Assembly: GCA_027532905.1 (NCBI GenBank)
Contig: JAPZUA010000004.1
Location: 90,001 to 154,000 of the forward strand
Length of the DNA: 64,000 nt
Reading direction: 5' to 3'
Source: Magnetospirillum sp.
Lineage (GTDB): Bacteria > Pseudomonadota > Alphaproteobacteria > CACIAM-22H2
This document shows positions 9,661-18,793 of the stretch, in pieces. A program made the translations under genes and the position numbers. The notes beneath the pieces were generated by a model. The model did not search any database. It saw only the letters and a list, made by a program, of their open reading frames with translations, and was not told the DNA's origin. Position 1 is the stretch's first letter, and each line of letters opens with the position of its first letter.

Positions 9661-11934
9661 TCAAACGGGGATATTGTGGTCGCGCGCGAAATCCTGCAGC
9701 TTTTTGCGCACCGAATGATCTGCAAGGCGGCACAACTCTTCGAGATATTTTGCCAAAGGCGGCAAATCGAGGCTGCGCACCATCGCTTTGACCGCCCCGA
9801 TCGCCGGAAACGGCATCGACAGGCGTCGGAAACCCACACCGATCAGCGCCATTGCCTCGAGCGGGCGGCCGCCCATGTCGCCGCACAAAGACAGCGGCAC
9901 GTTGGCGGCGTCGCACTCGGCCGCGATCGCGCGAAAGAAGCGCAACACCGGCGGCGAGAGCGCGTCGTAGCGCCCGGCCATTTCCGGATTGCCGCGGTCG
10001 CAGGCGAAAAAGAACTGCAACAGATCGTTCGAGCCGATCGACAGAAAATCGGCGCGCTTCAGAAGTTGCGGCAGCTGCCAGTAGAGCGACGGCACCTCCA
10101 TCATCGTGCCGATGTGGATAGGATCGGGCAGACTGCGGCCGCGTTTGCGCTCGCGCGCGATTTCGATCTGGACGAGTTCCTTGGCCGCATCGAACTCGGC
10201 TACGTCTGCGACCATTGGAAACATGAGGTCGAGCCTGCGCCCGGCCGCCGCGCGCAAAAGCCCGCGTACTTGCTCGCGCAAAATCGCCGGCCGCTCGAGC
10301 GTGAGGCGCACGGCGCGCAAGCCCATCGCCGGATTTTCCTGCGGCGTGTTTTCCATGTAGGGCAAAAGTTTGTCGCCGCCGATATCGAGCGTGCGAAACA
10401 CGACCGGGCGCCCCTGCGCGCGGTCGAGGATGCGCCGGTAAAGATCGGTCTGCTCGACCACGTCGGGCATCGACGTGCGGATCATGAACGGAATTTCGGT
10501 GCGGTAGAGCCCCACGCCGTCGGCCCCGCTCTCGGCGAGATTGTCGATGTCGATGACAAGACCCGCATTCATGTTCAGCGAGATCGGCGTGCCGTCTTTG
10601 GTGACGGCGGGCAGCTTGCGGATCGCGGCATAGCCTTGACGTAGCGCTTCGCGCTGGCGAATCGCTGCGGAAAACGTCTCGCGCACGTCGTCGCTGGGGC
10701 GCAAGATCGCTTGGCCGAAGCCGCCGTCGACGACAATCGTATCGCCCGCCTCGACGCGCGCGACGAGATCGGAGAGGCGCCCGACCATCGGCAGGTCGAG
10801 CGCGTGTGCGATAATCGCCACATGCGCCGTGGGCGACCCTTCTTCGAGCACCACGCCTTTGAGTTTGCGCCTGTCGTATTCGAGGAGTTCGGCCGGGCCT
10901 AAGGAACGCGCCACCAGCACCGTGTCGTCGGGCAGGTCGGCCGCGTCCGCCGCCGTGCGGTCGCCGGTGAGATGGCGTAACAGCCGATTGGCGAGATCGT
11001 CGAAATCGGCGATGCGCTCGCGCAAGTACGGATCGGGGATCTGCACCATGCGCGCGCGGTTGTCTTCCTGCACCTTCTGCACGGCAGCTTCGGCCGTGAG
11101 GCCGGTCTCGATCGCCTCGCTGATGCGCTGAAGCCAGCCGCGGTCTTCGGCGAACATGCGGTATGTTTCGAGGATCTCCCACCGCTCGTCGCCTTCGGAC
11201 AGGCCCGAAGTCTGGAAAATGCGGTCGATATCGACGCGCATGCCGCTCATCGCTTCGCGCAGGCGGCGCGCTTCGGCCTGCGGGTCGTCGGCCACCATCT
11301 GGCGCACCGACACGCGCGGCTGATGCAGAACGGCCGTACCGATGGCAATGCCTTCGTTGAGCGGCAGACCTTCGATGCGGTCGCTGGTCCCCGCCCCGGC
11401 ATCGTCCACGCGCAGCATTTCGGCCGGACCGATGAGTTCGCCGCCCGCCACAAGCTCGGCCAGCACCATCGCCACCGTTTGCAGCGCTTCGGCTTCTTCG
11501 TCGGTGTATTCGCGGTAGGTGCGGTTCTGCAGCACGAGCACGCCCAAGGTGCGGCCCGCGCGCAGGATCGGCACGCCCATCAGCGAATGGTAGATTTCTT
11601 CGCCCGTTTCGGGGCGATACGCGAAATTTGGATGCGACTGCGCGTCGGCCAGCGCCAATGTGCGCGCAGTCTGCGCGATTTCGCCGACGAGGCCCTCGCC
11701 CACGCGCAGGCGCGTTTTGTGGACGGCGTCCGGATTGAGGCCTTCGGTCGCGAACAGCTCGAGCACTTGACCCGCGCGCATCACATAGACCGAGCAGACT
11801 TCGGCGATAAGGTCGGCGGCGATGATCTTGACGATGCGGTCGAGGCGCTGTTGGGCCGTACCGGCCGCCGCCATCATGTCGCGCAGACGCTTGAGCAGGC
11901 GGCGCGTCGCACCGGGCCCGAGCGTCGCCTGCAT
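9661..11934 (-). CDS. ptsP: Phosphoenolpyruvate-protein phosphotransferase PtsP (EI-Ntr)
   Basis: Enzyme I of the nitrogen PTS; it autophosphorylates from PEP and passes phosphate to NPr. It is a regulatory rather than sugar-transporting relay that senses nitrogen and potassium status. The 757-residue protein has a GAF domain (about residues 20-165), the EI N-terminal domain, the swivelling phosphohistidine domain with GSPTAHVAIIAHALD, and the PEP-binding TIM barrel with GLYRTEIPFM, SIGSNDLLQF and the catalytic-cysteine motif SLCGDMGG. The true start is the ATG at 11934, overlapping the previous stop as TAATG. The much longer open frame further upstream is out of register with any family member. 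It lies downstream of lysC, as in many alphaproteobacteria. Confidence 0.95.
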   Translation of the reverse strand: MQATLGPGATRRLLKRLRDMMAAAGTAQQRLDRIVKIIAADLIAEVCSVYVMRAGQVLELFATEGLNPDAVHKTRLRVGEGLVGEIAQTARTLALADAQSHPNFAYRPETGEEIYHSLMGVPILRAGRTLGVLVLQNRTYREYTDEEAEALQTVAMVLAELVAGGELIGPAEMLRVDDAGAGTSDRIEGLPLNEGIAIGTAVLHQPRVSVRQMVADDPQAEARRLREAMSGMRVDIDRIFQTSGLSEGDERWEILETYRMFAEDRGWLQRISEAIETGLTAEAAVQKVQEDNRARMVQIPDPYLRERIADFDDLANRLLRHLTGDRTAADAADLPDDTVLVARSLGPAELLEYDRRKLKGVVLEEGSPTAHVAIIAHALDLPMVGRLSDLVARVEAGDTIVVDGGFGQAILRPSDDVRETFSAAIRQREALRQGYAAIRKLPAVTKDGTPISLNMNAGLVIDIDNLAESGADGVGLYRTEIPFMIRTSMPDVVEQTDLYRRILDRAQGRPVVFRTLDIGGDKLLPYMENTPQENPAMGLRAVRLTLERPAILREQVRGLLRAAAGRRLDLMFPMVADVAEFDAAKELVQIEIARERKRGRSLPDPIHIGTMMEVPSLYWQLPQLLKRADFLSIGSNDLLQFFFACDRGNPEMAGRYDALSPPVLRFFRAIAAECDAANVPLSLCGDMGGRPLEAMALIGVGFRRLSMPFPAIGAVKAMVRSLDLPPLAKYLEELCRLADHSVRKKLQDFARDHNIPV

Positions 11935-13010
11935 TACGCGGCTCCGGCTTCGGCGCTGGCTACGGCGGCGTCGCGCGCGCGTGCGGCAAGCGCCGCCAGC
12001 GCCTGGCCGACGAGCTCGGCGATGATCGCTTCCGTCGGCTGGGCTTGCGTGACCAGCCCGACCGACTGGCCGGCCATCAGCGAGCCGTTCTCGATATCGC
12101 CGTCGACAGCGGCCCGGCGCAAAGCACCGGCCCAGAAATGCTCGATTTCGAGCTGGGCTGCCTTCATGTCGAGCTCGCCGCGGTCGACCTTGTCGATCAC
12201 GGTGCGCTGTGTGGCCATGAAAGCGGCGGTCGCTTTGTTGGCAAGGGCACGCACCGGGATCACAGGGAAGCGCGGATCGAGCTGCACGGACGGAACCGCG
12301 TCGCGCGCCGAAGCGCGGATGAAGGCCTTCTTGAAATCGGGGTGTGCGACGCACTCGTCCGCGCACACGAAGCGCGTGCCGAGCTGCACGCCGGCGGCTC
12401 CCATTTCGAGGAACGACAGAATCGCTTCGCCGCGACCGATACCGCCGGCCACGAACACCGGCACGTCGCGGATGGCGGGCAGGATCTCCTGGGCAAGCAC
12501 AGCCGTCGAGACCGCACCGATATGCCCGCCTGCTTCCATGCCCTCGATCACGAGCGCGTCGATGCCCGAGCGCACGAGTTTTTTGCCGATCACCAAAGCA
12601 GGCGCAAAGCCGATGATCTTGGCACCGCCGTCTTTGAGGATCTTGATGATCTCGGCCGTCGGCATGCCGCCGGCGAGCACCACATGCCCGACCTTGGCTG
12701 CAACGCACACGCGCGCAAGCTCGGCGAGCTGCGGATGCATGACGATCAGATTGACGCCGAAGGGCCGGTCGGTAAGTTTTCTCGTCGCCGCGATTTCGGC
12801 CTCAAGCAACGCTGGCGGCATCGAGCCGCAAGCCAGCACGCCGAAACCACCCGCATTCGAAATGGCCGCGACCAGGTTGCGCTCCGACACCCAGGTCATC
12901 GCACCGCCCATGATGGCCACTTTCGTGCCCAAGAATGCGTTGCCGCGCGCCCATAGCCGGTCGAGCTGGCGCCGGGCTGCGATCTCGGCGGCGGGCGGCA
13001 TTTCGGTCAT
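11934..13010 (-). CDS. Nitronate monooxygenase family flavoprotein (2-nitropropane dioxygenase-like)
   Basis: FMN-dependent TIM-barrel enzyme related to nitronate monooxygenase and FabK. The 358 residues include the N-terminal flavin-site region (VAIMGGAMTWVSERNLVAAISNAGGFGVLACG), EGMEAGGHIGA, the phosphate-binding VFVAGGIGRGEAILSFLEMGAAGVQLGTRF, and a conserved C-terminal helical region. The exact substrate is not evident; members oxidise alkyl nitronates or reduce enoyl groups. It is translationally coupled at both ends, ATGA with lysC upstream and TAATG with ptsP downstream, so the three genes form an operon. Confidence 0.88.
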   Translation of the reverse strand: MTEMPPAAEIAARRQLDRLWARGNAFLGTKVAIMGGAMTWVSERNLVAAISNAGGFGVLACGSMPPALLEAEIAATRKLTDRPFGVNLIVMHPQLAELARVCVAAKVGHVVLAGGMPTAEIIKILKDGGAKIIGFAPALVIGKKLVRSGIDALVIEGMEAGGHIGAVSTAVLAQEILPAIRDVPVFVAGGIGRGEAILSFLEMGAAGVQLGTRFVCADECVAHPDFKKAFIRASARDAVPSVQLDPRFPVIPVRALANKATAAFMATQRTVIDKVDRGELDMKAAQLEIEHFWAGALRRAAVDGDIENGSLMAGQSVGLVTQAQPTEAIIAELVGQALAALAARARDAAVASAEAGAA

Positions 13011-14227
13011 GCCGCGTCGAGCCCGTAAGCGGTGTGGAGTGCCCGCAGCGCAAGCTCCAGATACTCGGCGCCAATCAGCACGGAGATCTTGATCTCCGAC
13101 GTCGAGATGACCTGGATGTTGATGCCCTTCTCGGCGAGCGTGCGGAACATCGCGAGTGCGACACCGGCATGGCTGCGCATGCCGACGCCGATCACGGACA
13201 CTTTGACGACGTTGGGATCCGGCTTGAGCTCGGCATAGCCAAGGCTTGCCTTCTGCTCGCCCAGCAGCTTCACGCAGCGGTCGAGATCGGCCTTGCCGAC
13301 CGTGAAGGTGAGGTCGGTCGCCTTGCGGTCGTCCGAGATGTTCTGGACGATCATGTCGACATTGATGGCCGCATCGGCGAGCGGCCCGAAAATGGCAGCA
13401 GCAACGCCCGGCCGGTCGGCGACTTTGGTCAAAGTGACTTTCGCCTCGTCCCGGCTATAGGCGATCCCACTCACAACTTGCTTTTCCACGATCTCTTCCT
13501 CATCGACGACCAGCGTGCCGGGCTTGTCCTCGAAGCTCGAGAGGACCTGCACGCGCACGCGATGGTTCATGGCTAGCTCGACCGACCGCGTCTGCAGCAC
13601 CTTGGCGCCGAGCGAAGCCATTTCGAGCATTTCTTCGTAGGTGATTTTGTCGAGCTTGCGCGCCTTTGGCACGATGCGCGGATCGCACGTGTAGACGCCA
13701 TCGACGTCGGTGTAGATGTCGCAGCGCGCGGCCTTGAGCGCGGCCGCCAGCGCCACGGCCGAAGTGTCTGAACCGCCGCGCCCGAGCGTGGTCACGCGCG
13801 CGCCCTCGGCCACACCCTGGAAGCCCGCCACGACCGCGACTTCGCCCGCCGCAAGAGCGGCCGACAGACCGTCGGTATCGATACCTTCGATGCGCGCTTT
13901 GGAGTGCGTGGCATCGGTGCGCAGCGGAATTTGCCAGCCCTGCCAGGAGCGCGCCTTGAGGCCCATCTCCTGCAGCGTAAGCGCCATGAGGCCGCTTGTG
14001 ACCTGCTCGCCCGTTGCAACGACCGCATCGTATTCGCGTGGGTCGTAGAATTTCGAGATCTCGTTGACCCAGGCCACGAGCTGGTTGGTCACACCCGACA
14101 TCGCGGAGACGACGACGGCCACCTCGTGCCCGGCCTCGACCGCGCGTTTGACGTGCACAGCCGCGTTGCGGATGCGCTCGATGTTTGCAACCGAAGTGCC
14201 GCCGAATTTGAGAACCAAACGTGCCAT
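13007..14227 (-). CDS. lysC: Aspartate kinase
   Basis: Phosphorylates aspartate at the head of the lysine, threonine, methionine and diaminopimelate pathway. The 406-residue protein has the kinase N-terminus [18 protein letters not shown], the conserved [16 protein letters not shown] and [12 protein letters not shown] motifs, and two C-terminal ACT domains (about 265-335 and 345-406), the site of amino-acid feedback inhibition. It is the first gene of the lysC-NMO-ptsP operon and is divergent from ubiG. Confidence 0.97.
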   Translation of the reverse strand: MARLVLKFGGTSVANIERIRNAAVHVKRAVEAGHEVAVVVSAMSGVTNQLVAWVNEISKFYDPREYDAVVATGEQVTSGLMALTLQEMGLKARSWQGWQIPLRTDATHSKARIEGIDTDGLSAALAAGEVAVVAGFQGVAEGARVTTLGRGGSDTSAVALAAALKAARCDIYTDVDGVYTCDPRIVPKARKLDKITYEEMLEMASLGAKVLQTRSVELAMNHRVRVQVLSSFEDKPGTLVVDEEEIVEKQVVSGIAYSRDEAKVTLTKVADRPGVAAAIFGPLADAAINVDMIVQNISDDRKATDLTFTVGKADLDRCVKLLGEQKASLGYAELKPDPNVVKVSVIGVGMRSHAGVALAMFRTLAEKGINIQVISTSEIKISVLIGAEYLELALRALHTAYGLDAA

Positions 14228-14300
14228 TGCGCAGATCCAAACCGATTCGAAGAAAGCCCTTTCCGCTCAGAGACTTGGGAAAGGTGCAGCGGAACCGCTC

Positions 14301-14352
14301 TTGCCCCGACCGCGACTGCGCCTTATCTAAAGGTTTGCGGGTCCCAGGGCAA
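14301..14352. promoter_or_regulatory. Possible overlapping divergent promoters for lysC and ubiG
   Basis: On the plus strand, TTGCCC (14301-14306) is followed after 17 nt by TATCTA (14324-14329). On the minus strand, TTGCCC (14347-14352) is followed after 17 nt by the complement of the same hexamer, TAGATA. Two opposed promoters sharing one -10 fit the divergent lysC and ubiG genes. Each -10 matches the consensus only moderately. Confidence 0.35.
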
Positions 14353-14398
14353 GTCGTTGCCCACGCGTCCGTTTGCCCGTTTCAAGGAGTGCGCGCGT

Positions 14399-15181
14399 TT
14401 GACCGAATCCCCTGCGGTGGCCCCTGTCCTGGTCCCTCCCGATGCGGCGGCCGGCAGCTCGGTCGATCCCGCGGAAATCGCGCGTTTTGCCGCGATGGCC
14501 GACGAATGGTGGGATCCCACCGGGAAATTCAAACCGCTGCACAAATTCAACCCGGTGCGCTTAGCCTATATCCGCGACCGGCTGGCCCAACATTTCGGCC
14601 GCGATCCCTTGTCGGCCAAGCCGCTTGCGGGTTTGCGTCTGCTCGATATCGGATGCGGCGGCGGACTCGTCGCCGAACCGATGGCGCGGCTCGGCGCCAA
14701 TGTGGTGGCCATCGACGCCTCGGCCAAAAACATCGGCATCGCGTCCAACCATGCCGAGCGCATGGGGCTTGCGATCGACTATCGCCATACCACCGCCGAA
14801 GACCTCGTCGCGGCCGGCGAAAAATTCGACGCCGTGCTGTCGCTCGAAGTGGTCGAGCACGTCGCCGACGTCGCAGGCTTCTTGGGCAGCTGCGGCACGC
14901 TCGTGCGTTCGGGCGGCGCGATGGTTGTTGCAACGCTCAATCGCACGCCCAAAGCGTTCCTGCTCGCGATCGTGGGGGCGGAATATGTGCTGCGCTGGCT
15001 GCCGCGCGGTACGCATGAATGGTCCAAATTCGTGCGCCCTGGCGAGATGAGCGACGCGTTGCGAGCACCGGGCCTCGCCGTCACGCACCTTACGGGCGTT
15101 GCCTACAACCCGATCCTCGACGTCTGGCGCCTGTCGCGCGACCTCGACGTCAACTACATGGCCTTCGCGGTTAAAGCCTAA
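14399..15181 (+). CDS. ubiG: 3-demethylubiquinol / 2-polyprenyl-6-hydroxyphenol O-methyltransferase UbiG
   Basis: SAM-dependent enzyme catalysing both O-methylations of ubiquinone biosynthesis at the inner membrane. The 260-residue protein shows the UbiG N-terminus ([27 protein letters not shown]), SAM motif [31 protein letters not shown], and the C-terminal [10 protein letters not shown] and [11 protein letters not shown]. The start is a TTG at 14399 with a good AAGGAG site 9 nt upstream; the upstream open frame has no homology and covers the promoter. The neighbour on the other strand is lysC, a common alphaproteobacterial arrangement. Confidence 0.96.
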   Translation: MTESPAVAPVLVPPDAAAGSSVDPAEIARFAAMADEWWDPTGKFKPLHKFNPVRLAYIRDRLAQHFGRDPLSAKPLAGLRLLDIGCGGGLVAEPMARLGANVVAIDASAKNIGIASNHAERMGLAIDYRHTTAEDLVAAGEKFDAVLSLEVVEHVADVAGFLGSCGTLVRSGGAMVVATLNRTPKAFLLAIVGAEYVLRWLPRGTHEWSKFVRPGEMSDALRAPGLAVTHLTGVAYNPILDVWRLSRDLDVNYMAFAVKA

Positions 15182-15184
15182 GCT

Positions 15185-15646
15185 TTACGCGTTTTTGTCG
15201 GGCAGCCACGGAACGGGAGCAAACTCCACGCCCTCGTCGGCGAGTTCTTGCGCCTCCTCGGCGGTCGTGCGGCCGTAGATGTTGCGCTGCTCGGCCTCGC
15301 CGTAATGGATCTTGCGCGCCTCTTCGGCGAATTTGTCGCCCACCGGATCGAAATTCGTCTCGATATGCTGGCGCAATTGCGCCAATTGGCGATGCAATTC
15401 GGCAGCCTTCTCCGTTGCCGGACTCGCGGCCACAGCCACCGGCGACGCTGAAATCTCCGCCGTCTTCTTCCGGCTTTTTTTGGTACCGGCAAGGCGCGGC
15501 GCCATCAGCGCCTTTTCGACCTTCGCCGAGCCGCAATAGGGGCACGTCACCAGGCCGCGTTTTGCCTGGCGCACGTAAGCCGCACTGTCTTTGAACCAGC
15601 TTTCGAAGACGTGTTTCTTCGCGCATTGCAGATCGAACAGTATCAT
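15185..15646 (-). CDS. DUF1178 family protein
   Basis: A 153-residue conserved proteobacterial protein of unknown function. The N-terminal part looks like a small zinc-ribbon (MILFDLQCAKKHVFESWF ... TCPYCGSAKVEKALMAP, cysteines at 8, 35 and 38). After a variable linker comes the conserved C-terminal helix region (HIETNFDPVGDKFAEEARKIHYGEAEQRNIYG) and the terminal EEGVEFAPVPWLP-like block. It ends 3 nt from ubiG (convergent) and is divergent from the following methyltransferase gene. Confidence 0.93.
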   Translation of the reverse strand: MILFDLQCAKKHVFESWFKDSAAYVRQAKRGLVTCPYCGSAKVEKALMAPRLAGTKKSRKKTAEISASPVAVAASPATEKAAELHRQLAQLRQHIETNFDPVGDKFAEEARKIHYGEAEQRNIYGRTTAEEAQELADEGVEFAPVPWLPDKNA

Positions 15647-15684
15647 GCGCTATATTTGGGGCTACCCTCCGCCAAAGGCAAGAC

Positions 15685-16224
15685 ATGCAAGAGCCCCCGC
15701 GTTCCGGCCACGCGCATCTGTCCGAACCCTCTTCCTGGATCGTTGCGCATGCGGGGCTGATCCCCGCAGGCGGAACGGTGCTCGACGTTGCGGCCGGCGG
15801 CGGACGGCACGCCAAATTCTTTGCCGATCGCGGCCATCGCGTGACCGCAATCGACCGCGATATCGGCGCCCTAATCGCCCTTGCCGGCATCGATGCCCAG
15901 CGCGCCGACCTTGAAGACGACCAGCCCTGGCCGCTGCCGGGGCGGCAATTTGCCGGCGTGGTGGTAACGAACTATCTCCACCGACCGCTGTTTGGGGCGC
16001 TCGCCGCGAGCGTCGCACCGGGCGGAGCTTTGATCTACGAGACGTTCGCGCGCGGCAACGGCCAGTACGGCAAGCCCGACAATCCGGATTTTCTGCTGAA
16101 CGACAACGAACTTCTGAACGCGTTCACGCCGCATTTGCGCGTCGTTGCCTATATGCACGGCTATATCGACAGCCCGCGCCCCGCACTCGTGCAGCGCATC
16201 GCGGCCGTGCGCGATCGGATCTAG
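15685..16224 (+). CDS. Class I SAM-dependent methyltransferase, unknown substrate
   Basis: A 179-residue short methyltransferase. SAM-binding motif I is VLDVAAGGGRHAKFFADRGHRVTAID around residues 33-58, followed by an acidic YLHRPLFGAL / PGGALIYETFA segment resembling the TehB-like tellurite-resistance methyltransferase group. The substrate is not predictable. Its stop overlaps the stop of the convergent grxC gene at the shared ctag. Between grxC and DUF1178 many alphaproteobacteria carry a carbon-nitrogen hydrolase instead; that gene is absent here. Confidence 0.85.
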   Translation: MQEPPRSGHAHLSEPSSWIVAHAGLIPAGGTVLDVAAGGGRHAKFFADRGHRVTAIDRDIGALIALAGIDAQRADLEDDQPWPLPGRQFAGVVVTNYLHRPLFGALAASVAPGGALIYETFARGNGQYGKPDNPDFLLNDNELLNAFTPHLRVVAYMHGYIDSPRPALVQRIAAVRDRI

Positions 16225-16481
16225 GCCGCTTTCAGCAGCGGATCGAGCTTGCCGGCGGCATCGAGCGCGTAGAGATCGTCGCAGCCGCCGACATGTTTGT
16301 CGTCGATGAAAATCTGCGGCACCGATGTGCGCCCGCCCGCGCGCGCTTCCATGCCGGGCCGCAAACTCGTGTCGGCCAATACGTCGTATTCGACGAAGGC
16401 AACGCCTTTGCGCTCGAGAAGGCTTTTGGCGCGCGCGCAATACCCGCAGAAAGGACTCGTGTAGATCTCGACTTTCGACAT
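16221..16481 (-). CDS. grxC: Glutaredoxin 3
   Basis: Small glutathione-dependent dithiol oxidoreductase, 86 residues, starting MSKVEIYTSPFCGYC at the ATG at 16481. The active site is CGYC rather than the common CPYC. The GSH-binding TSVPQIFIDDKHVGGCDDLYALD segment with its cis-proline is intact. It lies 62 nt downstream of comF on the same strand, as is usual in alphaproteobacteria. The longer open frame upstream of this start is antisense noise. Confidence 0.95.
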   Translation of the reverse strand: MSKVEIYTSPFCGYCARAKSLLERKGVAFVEYDVLADTSLRPGMEARAGGRTSVPQIFIDDKHVGGCDDLYALDAAGKLDPLLKAA

Positions 16482-16543
16482 CGCCCGAACTCGCGAAAGG
16501 GGGAACCGATTGGGAAAGATTAGCACCCTTGCGGCCGCGCCCG

Positions 16544-17305
16544 CTAGACCCGGCCCTCGCCGGGCCGCACCACGCGCGCCAGTGTCAAAGTGCGGATTTC
16601 GGCGGCCCCGGCGCGGCGCAAGGCGCGCGCGCATTCGCCGAGTGTAGCCCCCGTCGTCAGCACGTCGTCGACCAGCACCACGATCTTGCCGCGCACGCGG
16701 GCACGATGGCGCGGCGACAAAGCAAATGCACGGCGCACATTGCGCAAGCGTTCGCCGCGACCGAGCAGGCCTTGCGCGCGCGTGCGGCGCTGACGGCGCA
16801 AGAGATCGGGTACGCTGGCAATGCCCGCAACACGCGCCAGCGCGTTGGCGAGCAGGGCCGATTGGTTGAAACGCCGGAAGGCAAGCCGCGTCCAGTGCAG
16901 CGGGACCGGCGCGATCAGATCGGCACCGTCGAGCACATCGCGGCCCGCGCGCGCAAGCCAGCGTGCAAAGGCAGGGGCCGCGTGCGTGCGGTCCGCGTTC
17001 TTGAAAGCCAAGATAAGCCCGCGGCTCGCTGCATCGTAGCGCAGCACGGCGCGCGCTTTGCCGAAGGGCGGGGGTGCGGACAGGCACGCCCCGCAAGCCA
17101 AACCCGTGCGGCCCAGGAACCCAGGGTCGTAGTCGAACGGCAAGCCGCAGGTCTCGCAGTAGGGCCGATCGATCCAGGCGAATTGCGACCAGCACGCGGC
17201 ACACAAGGCACCAGGCTCGGCCACCACGGCTTGGCAATTGAGGCACAGCGGCGGAACCACCGCATCGAGAGCCGCCCGGGTCCCGTGCGCAAACAGCGCC
17301 TGCAT
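16544..17305 (-). CDS. ComF family phosphoribosyltransferase-like protein
   Basis: ComF/GntX family protein, about 253 residues. A double zinc-ribbon N-terminus (CLNCQAVV ... CAACW, CETCGLP ... CGACLS) precedes a phosphoribosyltransferase fold with the PRPP loop VVLVDDVLTTGATL. ComF proteins are linked to DNA uptake and processing, but many members have no tested role. The start at 17305 (MQALFAHGTRAALDAVV) is chosen because it immediately precedes the conserved region; no strong ribosome site is visible. It is divergent from the BioC/NDUFAF5-like gene. Confidence 0.9.
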   Translation of the reverse strand: MQALFAHGTRAALDAVVPPLCLNCQAVVAEPGALCAACWSQFAWIDRPYCETCGLPFDYDPGFLGRTGLACGACLSAPPPFGKARAVLRYDAASRGLILAFKNADRTHAAPAFARWLARAGRDVLDGADLIAPVPLHWTRLAFRRFNQSALLANALARVAGIASVPDLLRRQRRTRAQGLLGRGERLRNVRRAFALSPRHRARVRGKIVVLVDDVLTTGATLGECARALRRAGAAEIRTLTLARVVRPGEGRV

Positions 17306-17420
17306 GCGGTCGAGGATTTTCAAAGCCAAAGATCGCAGCACGCGCGCGACCGCAAAGTCAATATGCAGATGCGCGCATGTTCGGTTTCGCAACGCCGCGA
17401 AACGCGCTACCAATTCCGAC

Positions 17421-18335
17421 ATGGGCGCCCAGATTCCTCCGCAGGTCTTCGACCGGCACATCGTTCGCCGCCATCGCGAACGTGCGGCGCGCCATTTTGC
17501 CGACCACGATTTTCTGTTTCGCGAAGCGGGCGAACGTTTGGCCGAACGGCTCGACGATCTCAACCGCGTGTTTCCGCGCGTGCTCGATCTGGGTGCCCGC
17601 ACTGGTTTTCTTGCTCCGCTCCTCGCCAAGCGGCCCGGCACGCAGACGATCGTGCAATGCGACATGTCGGCGCGAATGATGCGCGCGGCGCGCGCGCGCG
17701 CCTGCACCGAAACGAAGGGCGTGCACAGTGCGGTGTGCGTGGCCGACGAAGAGTTCCTGCCTTTCGCGCCCGGCAGTTTCGATCTGGTCGTGAGCTGCCT
17801 GTCGCTGCATTGGACGAACGATCTGCCGGGAGCGCTCCTGCAGATCCGCCATGTGCTGAAGCCCGACGGCCTATTCTTGTGCGCGATGCTCGGCGGCGAC
17901 ACGCTGAGCGAATTGCGGCGCGCGCTGATCGAAGCCGAAGTCGCCGAGACCGGCGGGGCGGGTCCACGCGTTTCGCCGTTCGCCGATTTGCGCGACGCGG
18001 GCGCCCTGCTGCAGCGGGCGGGCTTTGCCTTGCCCGTGGCCGACGCCGACACGCTGACGGTCTCCTACGAAAACGCACTCGATCTGATGCGCGATCTGCG
18101 CGGCATGGGCGAGGCCAACGCAGTCGCCGAGCGGCGCAAGGATTTCACGCGCCGCTCGACGCTGCTGCGCGCGGCCGCCATCTACGAAGACATGTTCGCT
18201 GAAGAAGGCCGCATGCCCGCGACCTTCCAAATCCTCAATCTCACAGCCTGGGCGCCGCACGAATCGCAGCAGAAGCCGCTGCGCCCTGGCTCGGCCGCCA
18301 ATCGTCTCGCCGATGCCGTCGGCAAAGACGGCTAA
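17421..18335 (+). CDS. BioC/NDUFAF5-like SAM-dependent methyltransferase
   Basis: A 304-residue methyltransferase of the BioC-like family that includes the mitochondrial complex I assembly factor NDUFAF5. It begins MGAQIPPQVFDRHIVRRHRERAA. Motif I is RVLDLGARTGFLAPLLAKRPG, and the family motif LSLHWTNDLPGALLQIRHVLKPDGLF is present. It ends with the GRMPATFQILNLTAWAPHESQQKPLRPGSA block typical of the NDUFAF5-type subgroup. An arginine hydroxylation or methylation role for complex I is plausible by orthology only. It overlaps the convergent mutT gene by 4 nt at shared stop codons. Confidence 0.9.
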   Translation: MGAQIPPQVFDRHIVRRHRERAARHFADHDFLFREAGERLAERLDDLNRVFPRVLDLGARTGFLAPLLAKRPGTQTIVQCDMSARMMRAARARACTETKGVHSAVCVADEEFLPFAPGSFDLVVSCLSLHWTNDLPGALLQIRHVLKPDGLFLCAMLGGDTLSELRRALIEAEVAETGGAGPRVSPFADLRDAGALLQRAGFALPVADADTLTVSYENALDLMRDLRGMGEANAVAERRKDFTRRSTLLRAAAIYEDMFAEEGRMPATFQILNLTAWAPHESQQKPLRPGSAANRLADAVGKDG

Positions 18336-18793
18336 AGCAGATCGCGCAGCATCGCCACCAGCGGCACGTCCGCCGGCGGCATGGGATAGTCCGACATTTT
18401 GAGCGGCCGCACCCAGGCGAGTTCCTGCCCCTCGCGGGGCACGGGCGTGCCTTTCCAATTGCGCGCGGCGAAGAGCGGCATCAGCAGATGGAAATCGGGA
18501 TAGCGGTGCGAGGCGAAGGTCAAAGGTGCGAGGCACGCATGCGCAAGATCGAGCCCGAGCTCTTCTTTGAGTTCGCGGATGAGGGCCGCTTCCGGCGTTT
18601 CGCCCGGCCCCACTTTGCCGCCCGGAAACTCCCACAAGCCCGCCATCGCCTTGCCGGGCGGGCGACGGGCGAGCAGCACGCGCCCGTCGGCATCGATCAG
18701 AGCGGCCGCAACGACGAGCAATACGCGCGCAGGCGCCGCCAGCAACGCCGACAGACGCGGATCGTCGCAGCCTTCAGCTTCTGTAGCTGCCAT
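18332..18793 (-). CDS. mutT: 8-oxo-dGTP diphosphatase (MutT, Nudix)
   Basis: Removes oxidised guanine nucleotides from the pool to prevent A:T to C:G mutations. The 153-residue protein has a complete Nudix box (GGKVGPGETPEAALIREL...EELGL, residues about 58-80) and the surrounding WEFPGGK and LLARRPPGKAMAGLWEF context typical of MutT. It overlaps the 3' end of argJ by 20 nt, and argJ-mutT is a standard alphaproteobacterial pair. Confidence 0.93.
   Translation of the reverse strand: MAATEAEGCDDPRLSALLAAPARVLLVVAAALIDADGRVLLARRPPGKAMAGLWEFPGGKVGPGETPEAALIRELKEELGLDLAHACLAPLTFASHRYPDFHLLMPLFAARNWKGTPVPREGQELAWVRPLKMSDYPMPPADVPLVAMLRDLL

Noticed and set aside
9661-12708. A 1,015-codon frame suggesting an N-terminally extended PtsP
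   Set aside because: The extra 258 codons overlap the nitronate monooxygenase gene in another frame and lack homology; PtsP starts at 11934.
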